This document shows positions 48,259 through 58,525 of a DNA stretch of 64,000 bases, piece after piece. The DNA comes from Azospirillum tabaci (lineage in GTDB: Bacteria > Pseudomonadota > Alphaproteobacteria > Azospirillales > Azospirillaceae), in contig NZ_JACCJY010000016.1 of the NCBI RefSeq assembly GCF_014596085.1, positions 1 through 64,000 on the forward strand. Direction: 5' to 3'. The translations under genes and the position numbers were made by a program. The notes beneath the pieces are model-generated. The model was given only the letters and a program-made list of their open reading frames with translations, was not told the origin of the DNA and ran no database searches. The stretch's first letter is position 1; each line of letters starts with the position of its first letter.

Positions 48259-48884
48259 CGGGTGCATCGCGATGGCCACCCGTAGCCTTTCGCTTTCCAG
48301 ACCGTTCATGGCGCGAACAATAAGTTCCACAAGCGGTGAGCCCTTTGTCTTTACTGCTCCGTGGGTGGGTTTGTTTCTTTTTTGAAATAATGAATTCTTG
48401 GTCGAAACAAGATTTGAGAAACCCCTTTATCAGTCATGGAATCGTTGACATTATCAATAGAATGGAGCACTGGTTTATCGATTGGTCGTCAATGGTTATA
48501 CATCCCAAAGTGGCGTCTCGTCTTGCGTGCAGAAAAAATTCATTGCATCGAAATTTGTTTCCTGGAGCGAAAGATTTCGCGGCCGGGCGCGTGTAATTTT
48601 TCCCACCGCAGTAAAATAGCCGTGGTCGCGCTTTTTCCGATATTTGTCCCGGCTATTCGTTCTATTTTTGTTAAATTTCGTCGTATCTCTCGATGGTATG
48701 GATCTATTCCCATGGCCCGAGTTCGGGCGGCTTTCCGTAGAAAACTTTCGTTCGGGAAAACCCATTTCGCGGGCGCGCGATCATGACCGGAACGGCTTCT
48801 GATCCGGGAGGGAGGAGGCAGGACTCCTCCGGTGACCGGTGCGCGTTCGGGCGAGGCTGACTCTCAAAAAAAGGTTGTGGGCAT
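48259..48884. other. 626-bp AT-rich intergenic region
   Basis: Composition falls sharply compared with both flanks between about 48300 and 48720, with several T-runs (for example around 48365-48385 and 48660-48680). Short reading frames (48336-48596, 48436-48786) have no RBS or recognisable domain and biased, unconvincing residues. It may be the promoter/leader of the giant glycosyltransferase gene or a scar of a lost gene. No intact inverted repeats or transposase were found. Confidence 0.45.
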
Positions 48885-51800
48885 ATGGGAAAGAAGACGG
48901 CAGGCAGCCTCGATGCGGTCCATCTGAACAAGGGCTTCGGCTGCATCTTGTCCGGTTGGGCCATCAATGTCGGCAACCCGGCCGCGAAGGTTGGCATCGG
49001 CGTTGTCGTCGACGGGCAATGCATTGCGACGTCCTGGGCCCGTTATTTCCATCGCGATCTGTTCGCAAACGGTACGGGAAGCGGGTTCAGCGCCTTCTCC
49101 ATCCTGATTCCTTCGGAGCATCTCCTCGAGCAGGAGGCCCGCATCTTCCATGTGGTCGGCAACGGGGACCTGATCGGCAGCGCGACGCTCACGCGGCCCG
49201 ACGACCGTTCGCCGCTGCAGACCCTGTTCGGCAGCCAGGCCCGTCGGCCGGCCACCCTGGCCGAGGCCGGGGTCCGGCCGGAGGACATGCCGGTCGACGT
49301 GGTGGGCGACGTGGCCATGCTGCGCGACGGCGGCGTCTTCGACGCACACTGGTACGAGCGGGTCTACCCGGACGTTCCCGACTGGTGCCGCGAGACCGGG
49401 GGCTCGCCTTATCTGCATTACCTGCTCATCGGCCGTTCCCAGAACCGCTGGCCGCACGTTCCCATGAACGAGGCCTGGTATCTGGAGCGCTACGGGAACG
49501 TCATCCGCAGCATGCACGGGACCGAGGCCCGGAGCCTGGTCGACCATTACTACAACGTCGGCAGCGTCTTCGGATTCGACGCCGTTCCGGGGTTCGACGA
49601 ACAGACCTATCTGCACGCCAACGACGACGTCCAAGCCTTGGTGGACGAACGGCAACTGGTCAGCGGCTATCGTCACTACCTGATGTACGGCGCCCTGGAG
49701 AACCGCCGGCCGCCCCCCGGCGCCGCGCTGCCGCCGCAGCACACCCAGGCACTGCTGGAACGGCCGGAGTTCGCGGCCATCCTGAACGGCACCCGGTCGC
49801 TGCCCGGCCCGAGCGGCCGGAATTGGGCGGAATTCAACGCCCGGAGCACGCCGGCCCAGGACCCGTCGAACGCCTTTGCCGAGGATCTCTACCGCGCGCT
49901 GCGGCCCGACGTGGACGGCGCGGTCGCCCAAGGCCATCTGGCTTCGGCCTGCGCCCATTGGGTGGGCCACGGTCTCCTGGAGGACATGGCGGGCACCACG
50001 CCGCGCCTGAACGGCTATTGCGAGCACCGCTACCTCGCCGAGAACCCGGACGTATCCGCGGCGGTTGCCCAGCGCACGCTTCCCTCCGGCTATCACCACT
50101 TCCTCAGCTATGGGTACCGGGAGGGGCGCAAGGGCGGCCTCGATCTCGGCGAGCCACCTGCGCGGACCATCGCGTCCAACGACATCCTGAAGCGGATCGC
50201 CGAGCGGGACCGCTGGCCCACGATCTCCATCGTCATGCCGGTCTATCAGACGCCGGAGCGGTGGCTGCGGGCGACGGTCGAGTCCGTGCTGAACCAGCTC
50301 TACCCGTTCTGGGAGCTGTGCATCGTCGACGACGCGTCGCCCAGCCCGCATGTGCCGGAACTGCTGCAGGAATTCGCGGCACGCGACCGCCGCATCCGTG
50401 TGACCGCCCTGCCGGCCAACGGCGGCATCTCCGCCGCGTCGAACGCCGCGCTGTCGCTGGCGGGGGGCGAGTGGGTCGCGCTGCTGGACCATGACGACCA
50501 GCTGACGCCGGACGCGCTCTACGAGATCGCCGCCGCCATCGTCGAGCACGACCCGGACGCGGTCTACTCCGACGAAGACAAGATGACCGTTGACGGGCGG
50601 TTCTACGATGCGACCTTCAAGCCTGGCTGGTCGCCCGACCTGCTGCGCAGCACCATGTACATCGGGCACCTGACCTGCTACCGGGCCTCGGTGGTCCGCT
50701 CGGTCGGCGGCTTCCGCAGCGCCTATGACGGGACACAGGACTACGACCTGGCGCTCCGCGTCGCCGCGGTGACCGACCGCTTCGTCCATGTCCCGAAAAT
50801 CCTCTACCACTGGGTCGCGATTCCGGGATCGACCGCCGAGGTGCTGTCGGCCAAGAGCTACGCGATCGACCGGCAGAAGAGGGCCATCGAGGACGCCGTC
50901 GCGCAGGGCGCCGCCACGCCGTTCGAGGTGCGGCCCCACTGGTCCACGGGCAACTGGCGCGTCGTGTACGCCCCGCCGGCCCAGGCTCCGCTGGTCAGCG
51001 TTGTCATCCCCAGCGCCGGCCGGATGGGCGGGGTCTTCGGGATGCAGGTCGACATCCTGAAGAACTGCGTCGCCAGCCTGTTCGGCAGCGAGTGCTACGA
51101 GAACGTCGAGGTCGTCGTCGTGCACAACGGCGAGCTTGGGGCCTCGACCCTGCGCTTCCTGCGCTCCTTCCCGAATGTGCGGGACGTCAACGCGCGGCGG
51201 GCGGATTTCAACTTCTCCGACCGCGTCAACCTGGGCGTGGAGCACGCGCGCGGCGACTACGTGCTTCTGCTCAACGACGACGTCCAGGCCATCTCGAAGC
51301 ATTTCCTGCGCGACATGGTCGGGCTGGCCAGCCAGCCCGGCGTCGGCATCGTCGGCCCGCGCCTGCTGTTCGCCAACGGCACGATCCAGCATGTCGGCAT
51401 CCTGATGCTGAACGGCTCGCCGACCCACGCCCTGATCGGCGAGCACCGCCTGACGCCGGGACCGCAGGGGATCGGCCAGTTGGTGCACAACGCGGCGGCC
51501 GTCACCGCCGCCTGCATGCTGGTGTCCCGCAAGCTCTACCAAGAGGTCGGCGGCTTCGACACCGGCCTCTGGCTGAATTACAACGATGTCGACTTCTGCA
51601 ACAAGGTCCGCGCCAGGGGTTTGCGGATCGTCGTCGATCCGGCGATCGAGCTTTACCATTTCGAATCCCTGTCAAAGTCGGGCACCTTCAACTGGGAACT
51701 TCAGAACCTCATCCGGCGCTGGGGCATCGTGAAGGACCCCTACGTCAATCCGGCCTTCTCAGCCGAACGCCCCTTCTACGAGATCGAGCGTCATCCCGCC

Positions 51801-53474
51801 GACCGTCCGGTGCGCGACGTGCAGGAGCAGATCATGACGCGCATCGCCGCGTCGCGGTCCCGGCCGCCGGTGGAGGAGTCGATCCGCTTCTCCTTCTTCA
51901 TGAGTACCTACAAGCAACCCATCCGGTTCCTGCGGGAGATCGAGAAGACGATCCTCAACCAGTTCTACCGGAACTTCGAGTGGGTGATCGTGAGCGACGG
52001 CGACCACCGGCCGGAATTGCTCGACTGGCTGCGCGAGGTGGCGGTCCACGAGAACGTCACGGTGATCGTCGCGCCGGAGAACCAGGGCATCATGGCGGGC
52101 TACGGCCTGGCCTTCCGGGCCACGTCCGGCGACTACGTCCTGCCGGTGGACGCCGACGACTTCTTGACGCTCGATGCCCTGCAGGTGATGGCGGAGCACA
52201 TCCACGCCCACGGCCGCCCGGCCGTGCTGTATTCCGACGAGTTCAAGAGCAACCCCGAATCCCGGCTGTTCTCCCCCTTCCACAAGCCGGACTTCGACTG
52301 GGTCCTGCACATGAACATCTGCTTCACCTGCCACCTCTGCGCCCTGCGGCGGGACGTGGCGGTGCAGATCGGCGCCTACACGGACCTGAAGGCGACATGG
52401 AGCCACGACTGGGACACCTTCACCCGCGTCGAGCGGGCCGGCCATGCCATCGTCCACGTTCCGCACCTGCTCTACGCCTGGCGGATCAACCCCGGCTCGA
52501 CGGCCTCGGTGGAAAGCAGCCTGAAGCCGGCGGCCTTGCACAGCCAGCGGCACGTTCTGGAGCAGCATCTGGCGCTGACCGGGCTGGACCAGAAGCTCGG
52601 CGTCGCCGAGAACGCGCTGTTCGCCCATCCGGGAATGTGGCGGCTGGCGCCCGATGCGGCGACGCAGCCGTGCACGGCGCTGGTCATCGCCGTCGCGGTG
52701 GTGGACGACGCGGCCGCCGGGTCGGTCGCCGCCCTGCTGACGCAGCGGAACCGGTGGATCGCGTCGGTGCGAATGCTGGTGCCGGCCGGTGAGGCGGCGG
52801 CCTTCGCCACGCTGCTGGACCGCCACGGCGTCGGCTCGCGCGCCTTGTCGAACACCACCATCCATGAGGGCGGCTCCCTGACGGCGCTTCTCGCCGAGGC
52901 CTGCGAGGATGGGGAGTGCGTCGCCTTCGTGCAGGCCGGCTGCCTGCCGCTGCAGGCCGGCTGTCTGCCGGAACTGGCGGGCCTTCTCAATGGGGTGGAG
53001 GAGGCGGTGGCCATCGGCGGCCGTGTGTTGGGTCCCGACGGCAAGGTCTCCTGGGCCGGCGGCTTCTTCGGCATCGGCGGCTTCCTGGCGACGGCCGACT
53101 ATGGGCGCGCCGCCGACGACAGCGGCTATCACGGCATGCTCTTCTGCCAGAGGTTCGTGGACGGCGTGTCGCCCAGCCACTGGCTGGCGCGCGCCGGTTT
53201 CCTGCGCGGCCTGCTGGGACGCCTCGCTCCGGACACCGGGGCGGGCCAGATCGCCGGTGCCATCGCGCTCCGCGCCCATGGCGAGGGGAAGCGTGTGCTC
53301 TACACGCCTTTCAGCCCCTGGCGGCTGATGGCACGGATGAACGTCCAGCCTCAGATCCCGTCCCAGGATCTGCTGGCCCGTCTCGGCGTGGCGGTTCCGT
53401 TCGCAAGCCGATGGTACAGCCCACGGCTTTATCCTGTCTCCGGGCAGTGCTACCAGTCGCGCGGGTACGCATGA
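48885..53474 (+). CDS. Giant multidomain glycosyltransferase: GWA module + YPDV repeats + three GT2 domains + degenerate fourth
   Basis: 1529 residues. Residues ~15-110: accessory module (CILSGWAINVGNPAAKVG...FHRDLFANGTGSGFSAF). About 150-430: several divergent repeats with HWYERVYPDV, EAWYLERYGNV and RYLAENPDV cores. About 446-660: GT2 domain 1 (ISIVMPVYQTPERW; LLDHDDQLTPD; VYSDEDK). About 702-930: domain 2 (VSVVIPSAGRMGG; LLLNDDVQ; YNDVDFCNKVRARG). About 1000-1230: domain 3 (FSFFMSTYKQPIRFL; PVDADDFLTLD; VLYSDEFKS). About 1263-1500: a fourth GT2-like region (ALVIAVAVVDDAAAGS) without a clear D-x-D, probably structural. Start ATG 48885 lies after the AT-rich gap. A multi-linkage assembly enzyme is inferred; donors unknown. 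Confidence 0.87.
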   Translation: MGKKTAGSLDAVHLNKGFGCILSGWAINVGNPAAKVGIGVVVDGQCIATSWARYFHRDLFANGTGSGFSAFSILIPSEHLLEQEARIFHVVGNGDLIGSATLTRPDDRSPLQTLFGSQARRPATLAEAGVRPEDMPVDVVGDVAMLRDGGVFDAHWYERVYPDVPDWCRETGGSPYLHYLLIGRSQNRWPHVPMNEAWYLERYGNVIRSMHGTEARSLVDHYYNVGSVFGFDAVPGFDEQTYLHANDDVQALVDERQLVSGYRHYLMYGALENRRPPPGAALPPQHTQALLERPEFAAILNGTRSLPGPSGRNWAEFNARSTPAQDPSNAFAEDLYRALRPDVDGAVAQGHLASACAHWVGHGLLEDMAGTTPRLNGYCEHRYLAENPDVSAAVAQRTLPSGYHHFLSYGYREGRKGGLDLGEPPARTIASNDILKRIAERDRWPTISIVMPVYQTPERWLRATVESVLNQLYPFWELCIVDDASPSPHVPELLQEFAARDRRIRVTALPANGGISAASNAALSLAGGEWVALLDHDDQLTPDALYEIAAAIVEHDPDAVYSDEDKMTVDGRFYDATFKPGWSPDLLRSTMYIGHLTCYRASVVRSVGGFRSAYDGTQDYDLALRVAAVTDRFVHVPKILYHWVAIPGSTAEVLSAKSYAIDRQKRAIEDAVAQGAATPFEVRPHWSTGNWRVVYAPPAQAPLVSVVIPSAGRMGGVFGMQVDILKNCVASLFGSECYENVEVVVVHNGELGASTLRFLRSFPNVRDVNARRADFNFSDRVNLGVEHARGDYVLLLNDDVQAISKHFLRDMVGLASQPGVGIVGPRLLFANGTIQHVGILMLNGSPTHALIGEHRLTPGPQGIGQLVHNAAAVTAACMLVSRKLYQEVGGFDTGLWLNYNDVDFCNKVRARGLRIVVDPAIELYHFESLSKSGTFNWELQNLIRRWGIVKDPYVNPAFSAERPFYEIERHPADRPVRDVQEQIMTRIAASRSRPPVEESIRFSFFMSTYKQPIRFLREIEKTILNQFYRNFEWVIVSDGDHRPELLDWLREVAVHENVTVIVAPENQGIMAGYGLAFRATSGDYVLPVDADDFLTLDALQVMAEHIHAHGRPAVLYSDEFKSNPESRLFSPFHKPDFDWVLHMNICFTCHLCALRRDVAVQIGAYTDLKATWSHDWDTFTRVERAGHAIVHVPHLLYAWRINPGSTASVESSLKPAALHSQRHVLEQHLALTGLDQKLGVAENALFAHPGMWRLAPDAATQPCTALVIAVAVVDDAAAGSVAALLTQRNRWIASVRMLVPAGEAAAFATLLDRHGVGSRALSNTTIHEGGSLTALLAEACEDGECVAFVQAGCLPLQAGCLPELAGLLNGVEEAVAIGGRVLGPDGKVSWAGGFFGIGGFLATADYGRAADDSGYHGMLFCQRFVDGVSPSHWLARAGFLRGLLGRLAPDTGAGQIAGAIALRAHGEGKRVLYTPFSPWRLMARMNVQPQIPSQDLLARLGVAVPFASRWYSPRLYPVSGQCYQSRGYA

Positions 53475-53729
53475 TGCGCGAGCGTGCTTCACGATCGACC
53501 CGCCGTGAAAAGGCTGCAACCCGCCGTCAAAATTGGTGCGGGATCAATGCTCAGCAGGGTTGGAGATTACAGAGGTTCTTAACGACATAGTAACGTTGTG
53601 CCGCCCTAATTCGGCCAATGCAGGCCATGGCTTTGCTTGGCGCGCGTTGCATCGGTTTCTGTTAAAGCGGGCGTTTTTCATCCGGCCCAAGGCCAGGTCC
53701 ACAGGGTGATATCCTCAGAAGGTTCGATC

Positions 53730-56700
53730 ATGACCGTCGCGACCACAACCATCGAATTCGGCACAAATATTCCTGATGAAGCGGAATTGAAGCGGTGGGT
53801 GGGAAGTTTCGACCCTGTCGATAGGAATCTGATCCGCGGCTGGCTGATCGACCAGGACGCCCCGGCGCGGAGCGCCGCCGTCGAAATCTGCATCGACGGC
53901 GTGAGCGTGGCGACGGTCATGGCCAACCTCCCCCGGCCGGACGTTGCCGCGAGCACCGGCTATGACAACAAGGGGTTTCGTTTTCACATTCCGGCCGCTT
54001 TCGCCGATGGCAACCCGCATATGGTCACGGTCTTTGTTGCCGGCACGGATCTCCATCTGACGGGCAGCCCGCGCGAGGTCGTCGTGGCGCCGCCAGCCAT
54101 GCAGGCTGACGAGCGCGGCCCCGTGGTCGACAAGGACCGGATCTTCCAGGACATCGCACAGCCGCTCGCGACGAATCTGACCTACAAGGTCGGCGGCTTC
54201 AACGAGAAGGAATACACGCGCCGTTACCCGGACGTGAAGGCGGCCATCCGCGGCGGCGTGTTCGCCAGCGGCTACCAGCATTGGCTCCAGTATGGGGCCA
54301 AGGAGAGCCGCATCGTGTCCAACGATGCACCGCTTTCCATTCCCCAGCCGCTGGTCGCCGAACAGCTCTTGTTCATCGACGCCGTCTGCACTGCTAAGAT
54401 GGGGCTGGCGTCGTCCGCCTTCGATGAATGGCGCCTCAACCAGCTGACCGACTTTCCCCAGATCGACGAACTGCTGAACCTGCCCCGGCTGCGCTCCTAC
54501 ATCGAGGAGATCGAGGATCCGGAGGATGTCCGCGCCGAGCTTCCCGTCGATTTCTTTGTCTTGCTGTATTATCGGCGTGTCTTTGAAGAGCTGACGGGTT
54601 GCTCCATTAAGGAATCGATTCGGCAATACCAGATCCTGAGCGAAACCGCGGCGCGCTATTACGCTGTCCGCAAGGATTTTTGGGCGGAACAGGTGTGCGG
54701 CTGGAGCAGACTGCGCGCGGCGCAACTGCTGCGCGCCAACGGCCGTTCCGACGAGGCCCGGGCCGTGCTGACCGGCATCCGGCGCGACCATTGGGATCTC
54801 GGCTTCAAGTACAAGGACCGGCCGCTGCCTCGGCCACGTCCCAATGTCATCGTGTTCGAGCGGGCGACCTATGAGTTGGGGATGCTCGACCTTGCCGAAG
54901 GCAGGCTGGTCGACGCAACCATTCACGCAACCTCCCTGGCGAACGAGACCTTCGGCTGGAAGCGCGACGGGCTGCGTCGGCGCATCGTGCCGCTGATCGA
55001 GCAGGGTCTCGACCGGCTCAAGGACGGTGACCAGGAGGAGGCCGCCCGGTGCATCGGCGACGCCTATGCCCTGTTCTGGCAGGATCCCGGCCGCCGGATG
55101 GGCAGGAATCCGAAGTCCCTCGAGGACCAGCGGCTTGAGGGCACGAAGGGCGCCAAGACCTACGACGTCGTCTTCTACATCGGCGACGCGACGAGCGAGT
55201 CCAAGCGCTACCGCGTGCTCAACCTGATGGACACGCTGATCGGCCTCGGCTACCGGGTCGGCTGCTTCACCGAGCCCGAATTCCCGACGGTGATCTCGGA
55301 AGGCAACCGCATCCGCTGCATGGTCATTTTCCGGTCCGCTTACACGAGCACCCTGTGCAACGTGGTGGAGACGTTCCGGTCGCAGGGCACGCAGTTCCTC
55401 TACGACATCGACGACCTGTTCTTCGTGCCGAAGGTGCTGCCGATGATCGCCGGCGCCGCGCTGATGAGCCCGGAGGCCTTCGCCGGCACCGCCCAATGCA
55501 TCGAGCATTTCCGCCAGGCGCTGATGCTCACCGACGGCGCCACCGGTTCGACCTCCTTCCTGGTCGAGGAACTGGCGGCGCTCGGCCGACCGGCCCGGGT
55601 CGTTCCGAACACCTTCGGGCCGCTGCAGGAGAAGCTCGCTTCCGTGCTCCTGCAGGAGCCGGCGCCGGCGCGCTCCGAGGTGCGCATCGCCTATCTCAGC
55701 GGGTCCTGGACCCACCATCTCGACTTCGCGCAGTGCGAACAGGCGCTGCGCACGATCATGGCGCGGCATCCCAACGTTACGCTGATGGCGGTCGGCCGCA
55801 TCGACCTCGGCCCGGAATGGGAGGAGTTCAAGGACCGCATCGTCCCGGTCGGCTTCATGTCCCACCAGGAGATGCTGGCCTTCTACCGCGAGATCGACAT
55901 CTCGATCGCGCCGCTCGAGGTCGGCAACCCCTATTGCGAAGCCAAGAGCCAGCTGAAGGTGTTCGAGGCGGGGCTGTTCGGCGTGCCCTCGATCGCCTCG
56001 GCGACCCGGTCCTTCCGCGAGGCCGTCACCGACGGGGTGGACGGCTTCCTGGCGACGACGCCGGAGGAATGGCTGGAGCGGCTGGAGCGGCTGGTTGCCG
56101 ACGGTGACCTGCGGGCCGCCATGGGCCAACGTGCCCGCAAACGGGCGCTCACCCAGTTCTCCGAGCCCGCGCTGAAGCAGGCCATCGCCGGCCTGTTCCC
56201 CAAAGCCGCGTCCTCGGACGCTGCGGGCGCCATGGTCCCGGCGCGTTTCGGCCTTCCGCTCAACGAGCGCAAGATGCGGATCGTCTGGGTCGTGCCCGAC
56301 ATCCATGCGGGCAGCGGTGGGCAGCGCAACATCCTGCGCTTCGCCTACTATCTGACCACCTTCGGCCACACCGTCAGCATCGTGGTGAAGGACTCGTCCC
56401 GGCCGGCGGTGGAGACGCACCGCCTGATCAACGACCACTTCTACCCGTTCAAGGGCAGCGTCCAGAACTACAACGGCAGCATGCCGCCCTGCGACATCCT
56501 GTTCGCCACCCATTGGACGACGGTGGAGATCGTGGTGCGGCATCGGACCGCCGCCAAGCAGGCCTGCTACTTCGTCCAGGACTTCGAGCCGGGCTTCGTG
56601 CCGCTGGGCTCGGAGTATCTGATGGCGGAAAACACCTACCGGAAGGGCCTGTACCACATCACCTCCGGTCCCTACTGCGAGCGCATCCTCAAGCAGACCT

Positions 56701-57329
56701 ATTCGAACGACGCCGACCACTTCAAGTTCCCGCTTGATCGCCTGAACTACTGGCAGCGCCCGCGGACCGAGACCTCGGCGGAAGGGACCATCCTGTACTT
56801 CGCCCGGCCGGAGATGCCGCGGCGCTGCTTCGAGTTCGGCAACATGATGCTGGCCGAGGTGAAGATGCGGCGGCCGGGCGTGCAGATTCTGATGTACGGC
56901 TCCCACCACGTTGACACGGGCAGTCTGCCGTTCGAGGCGCGCAACCTCGGCATCCTGCCGACGATCGACGATCTGGCGCGCCTCTACTCCAACGCGGATC
57001 TCGGCATCGTCTTCTCGCTCACCAACCCCAGCCTGGTGCCGTACGAGATGATGGCCTGCGGCCTGCCCGTGGTGGACGTCCGCTTCCAGGACAACATCAC
57101 GAACTACGGCGGGCGCGAGGACATCGCCCTGCTCGGCGATCCCGATCCGACCGCCTTCGCCAACCAAGTCATCGCGCTGCTCGACGATCCCGCGGCGCGG
57201 GCGGAGCGCGTCCGCAAGGGCAAGGAGTTCATCCTGGACTTCCCCAGCGAGGTGGAGGCGGTGCGCCGGGTCGAAGGCCTGTTGCTGAAGCGGCTTGACC
57301 TGATCGACGCGCAGGCGGTCACAGCATGA
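53730..57329 (+). CDS. Multidomain GT-B glycosyltransferase: GWL module + YPDV repeat + two GT4/WsaF-like domains
   Basis: 1199 residues from ATG 53730 (AAGG upstream); an in-frame extension to 53637 looks non-coding. Residues ~20-115: accessory module (LIRGWLIDQDAPARSAAVEI...PRPDVAASTGYDNKGF). Residues ~160-195: one repeat (YTRRYPDVKAAI...HWLQYGAKESR). About 200-450: helical region. About 477-830: first GT-B domain (TYDVVFYIGDATSESKRYR; LYDIDDLFF; LKVFEAGLFGVPSIAS). About 848-1180: second domain with KMRIVWVVPDIHAGSGGQRN, CYFVQDFEPGFVPLG and SLVPYEMMACGLPVVDV, the pattern of rhamnosyltransferase WsaF. Two linkages in one protein; rhamnose is a plausible donor for the second. It is followed by hddA after 151 bp. 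Confidence 0.86.
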   Translation: MTVATTTIEFGTNIPDEAELKRWVGSFDPVDRNLIRGWLIDQDAPARSAAVEICIDGVSVATVMANLPRPDVAASTGYDNKGFRFHIPAAFADGNPHMVTVFVAGTDLHLTGSPREVVVAPPAMQADERGPVVDKDRIFQDIAQPLATNLTYKVGGFNEKEYTRRYPDVKAAIRGGVFASGYQHWLQYGAKESRIVSNDAPLSIPQPLVAEQLLFIDAVCTAKMGLASSAFDEWRLNQLTDFPQIDELLNLPRLRSYIEEIEDPEDVRAELPVDFFVLLYYRRVFEELTGCSIKESIRQYQILSETAARYYAVRKDFWAEQVCGWSRLRAAQLLRANGRSDEARAVLTGIRRDHWDLGFKYKDRPLPRPRPNVIVFERATYELGMLDLAEGRLVDATIHATSLANETFGWKRDGLRRRIVPLIEQGLDRLKDGDQEEAARCIGDAYALFWQDPGRRMGRNPKSLEDQRLEGTKGAKTYDVVFYIGDATSESKRYRVLNLMDTLIGLGYRVGCFTEPEFPTVISEGNRIRCMVIFRSAYTSTLCNVVETFRSQGTQFLYDIDDLFFVPKVLPMIAGAALMSPEAFAGTAQCIEHFRQALMLTDGATGSTSFLVEELAALGRPARVVPNTFGPLQEKLASVLLQEPAPARSEVRIAYLSGSWTHHLDFAQCEQALRTIMARHPNVTLMAVGRIDLGPEWEEFKDRIVPVGFMSHQEMLAFYREIDISIAPLEVGNPYCEAKSQLKVFEAGLFGVPSIASATRSFREAVTDGVDGFLATTPEEWLERLERLVADGDLRAAMGQRARKRALTQFSEPALKQAIAGLFPKAASSDAAGAMVPARFGLPLNERKMRIVWVVPDIHAGSGGQRNILRFAYYLTTFGHTVSIVVKDSSRPAVETHRLINDHFYPFKGSVQNYNGSMPPCDILFATHWTTVEIVVRHRTAAKQACYFVQDFEPGFVPLGSEYLMAENTYRKGLYHITSGPYCERILKQTYSNDADHFKFPLDRLNYWQRPRTETSAEGTILYFARPEMPRRCFEFGNMMLAEVKMRRPGVQILMYGSHHVDTGSLPFEARNLGILPTIDDLARLYSNADLGIVFSLTNPSLVPYEMMACGLPVVDVRFQDNITNYGGREDIALLGDPDPTAFANQVIALLDDPAARAERVRKGKEFILDFPSEVEAVRRVEGLLLKRLDLIDAQAVTA

Positions 57330-57480
57330 GCCGACGCCGGTGGAGGGGGCCGGCCGGACCGGCCCTTTCCCTCCACCGGCGCCTGCCGGCAGCGACAAGA
57401 GTGTCCACGAGCGGCCCGCCGCCAAGGCGGGCTGCCGCGGTACGGTTACAGAGGTTGATGGCTTCTGCCGAGGAGTTGCC

Positions 57481-58518
57481 ATGATTATCAGCAAGACCCC
57501 CCTGCGCATGAGCTTCATGGGCGGCGGCAGCGACCTTCCGTCCTTCTATCGCCAGCATGGCGGGCTGGTCATCAGCACGGCCATCGACAAGTACGTCTTC
57601 GTCAACGTCAACCCCAAATTCGACGACGGCGTGCGCGTCAGCTACTCGGTCACGGAAACCGTCGGATCGGCCAAGGAGGTCGCCCACCCGCTGGTGCGCG
57701 CGTCCTGCGCCCAGCTGGGCATCGAGGGCGGCCTTGAGATCACCTCCATCGCCGACATCCCGGCGAGCGGGACCGGTCTGGGATCGTCCAGCTCCTTCAC
57801 GGTCGGGCTCTTGCACGCGCTCAGCGCCTACAAGGGCACCTACATGGCGGCCGAGGACCTCGCGCGCGGCGCCTGCCACATCGAGATCGACGTCTGCGGC
57901 GAGCCGATCGGCAAGCAGGACCAGTACGCCGCGGCCTTCGGAGGCCTCAACGCGATCGAGTTCCACCCGAACGACACGGTGACGGTCACGCCGGTGGTCT
58001 GCGATCCGGCAGCCCAGCAGCGGTTCGAGGAAAGCATCCTGGTGTTCTACACCGGGCGCACCCGCTCCGCGTCGAACATCCTGAAGCAGCAGTCGGAGAA
58101 GAGCGCCAGCAACACGTCCACCATCGCGTCGCTGCAGACCATGGTGTCGCTGGCGCAGGACTTCCTGGGCTACCTGCGGGCCGGCAACATCGACATTCTG
58201 GGCGAGATCCTGCACGAGGGCTGGGTGCTGAAGCGGGGCCTGTCGCAGGGCATCACCGACGAGGCCATCGACGGCTTCTACGAGCGCGCCCGCGCCGAAG
58301 GCGCCACGGGCGGCAAGCTGTTGGGCGCCGGCGGCGGCGGCTTCCTGATGATCTACGCGCCGCCCGAGCGGCACGAGGCGATCACCCGGGCGCTCGGCGA
58401 CCTGCGCCGGGTGGATATGCCGTTTGCGCGCGAAGGCAGTAAGATCATCTTCTACCAACCGCCCGTCCGCAAAGCTGTGGCCCCGAAGCGGGCCGAGCGT
58501 GTTCTCGAACTGACCTGA
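57481..58518 (+). CDS. hddA: D-glycero-alpha-D-manno-heptose-7-phosphate kinase (paralog 1)
   Basis: 345 residues from ATG 57481 behind GAGGAG. MIISKTPLRMSFMGGGSDLP is the N-terminal signature of HddA-type GHMP kinases; SGTGLGSSSSFTVGLLHAL is the ATP loop, CGEPIGKQDQYAAAFGG the middle motif and KLLGAGGGGFLMIYAP the C-terminal GHMP motif. Reaction: phosphorylation of D-glycero-D-manno-heptose-7-P to the alpha-1,7-bisphosphate. It is followed seven bases after its stop by gmhA, giving the first two dedicated enzymes of GDP-heptose synthesis as a pair. A close relative is at 16383-17378. Confidence 0.88.
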   Translation: MIISKTPLRMSFMGGGSDLPSFYRQHGGLVISTAIDKYVFVNVNPKFDDGVRVSYSVTETVGSAKEVAHPLVRASCAQLGIEGGLEITSIADIPASGTGLGSSSSFTVGLLHALSAYKGTYMAAEDLARGACHIEIDVCGEPIGKQDQYAAAFGGLNAIEFHPNDTVTVTPVVCDPAAQQRFEESILVFYTGRTRSASNILKQQSEKSASNTSTIASLQTMVSLAQDFLGYLRAGNIDILGEILHEGWVLKRGLSQGITDEAIDGFYERARAEGATGGKLLGAGGGGFLMIYAPPERHEAITRALGDLRRVDMPFAREGSKIIFYQPPVRKAVAPKRAERVLELT

Positions 58519-58525
58519 GGCAGCC

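Noticed and set aside
48436-48786. 116-codon frame in the AT-rich gap
   Set aside because: No RBS, no domain, unusual residue mix; overlapping short frames on the other strand are equally good. Treated as non-coding.
53715-57518. Minus-strand frame of about 1270 codons opposite the 1199-residue glycosyltransferase
   Set aside because: Antisense artefact; the plus-strand gene has conserved GT-B and WsaF-like motifs and a normal RBS.
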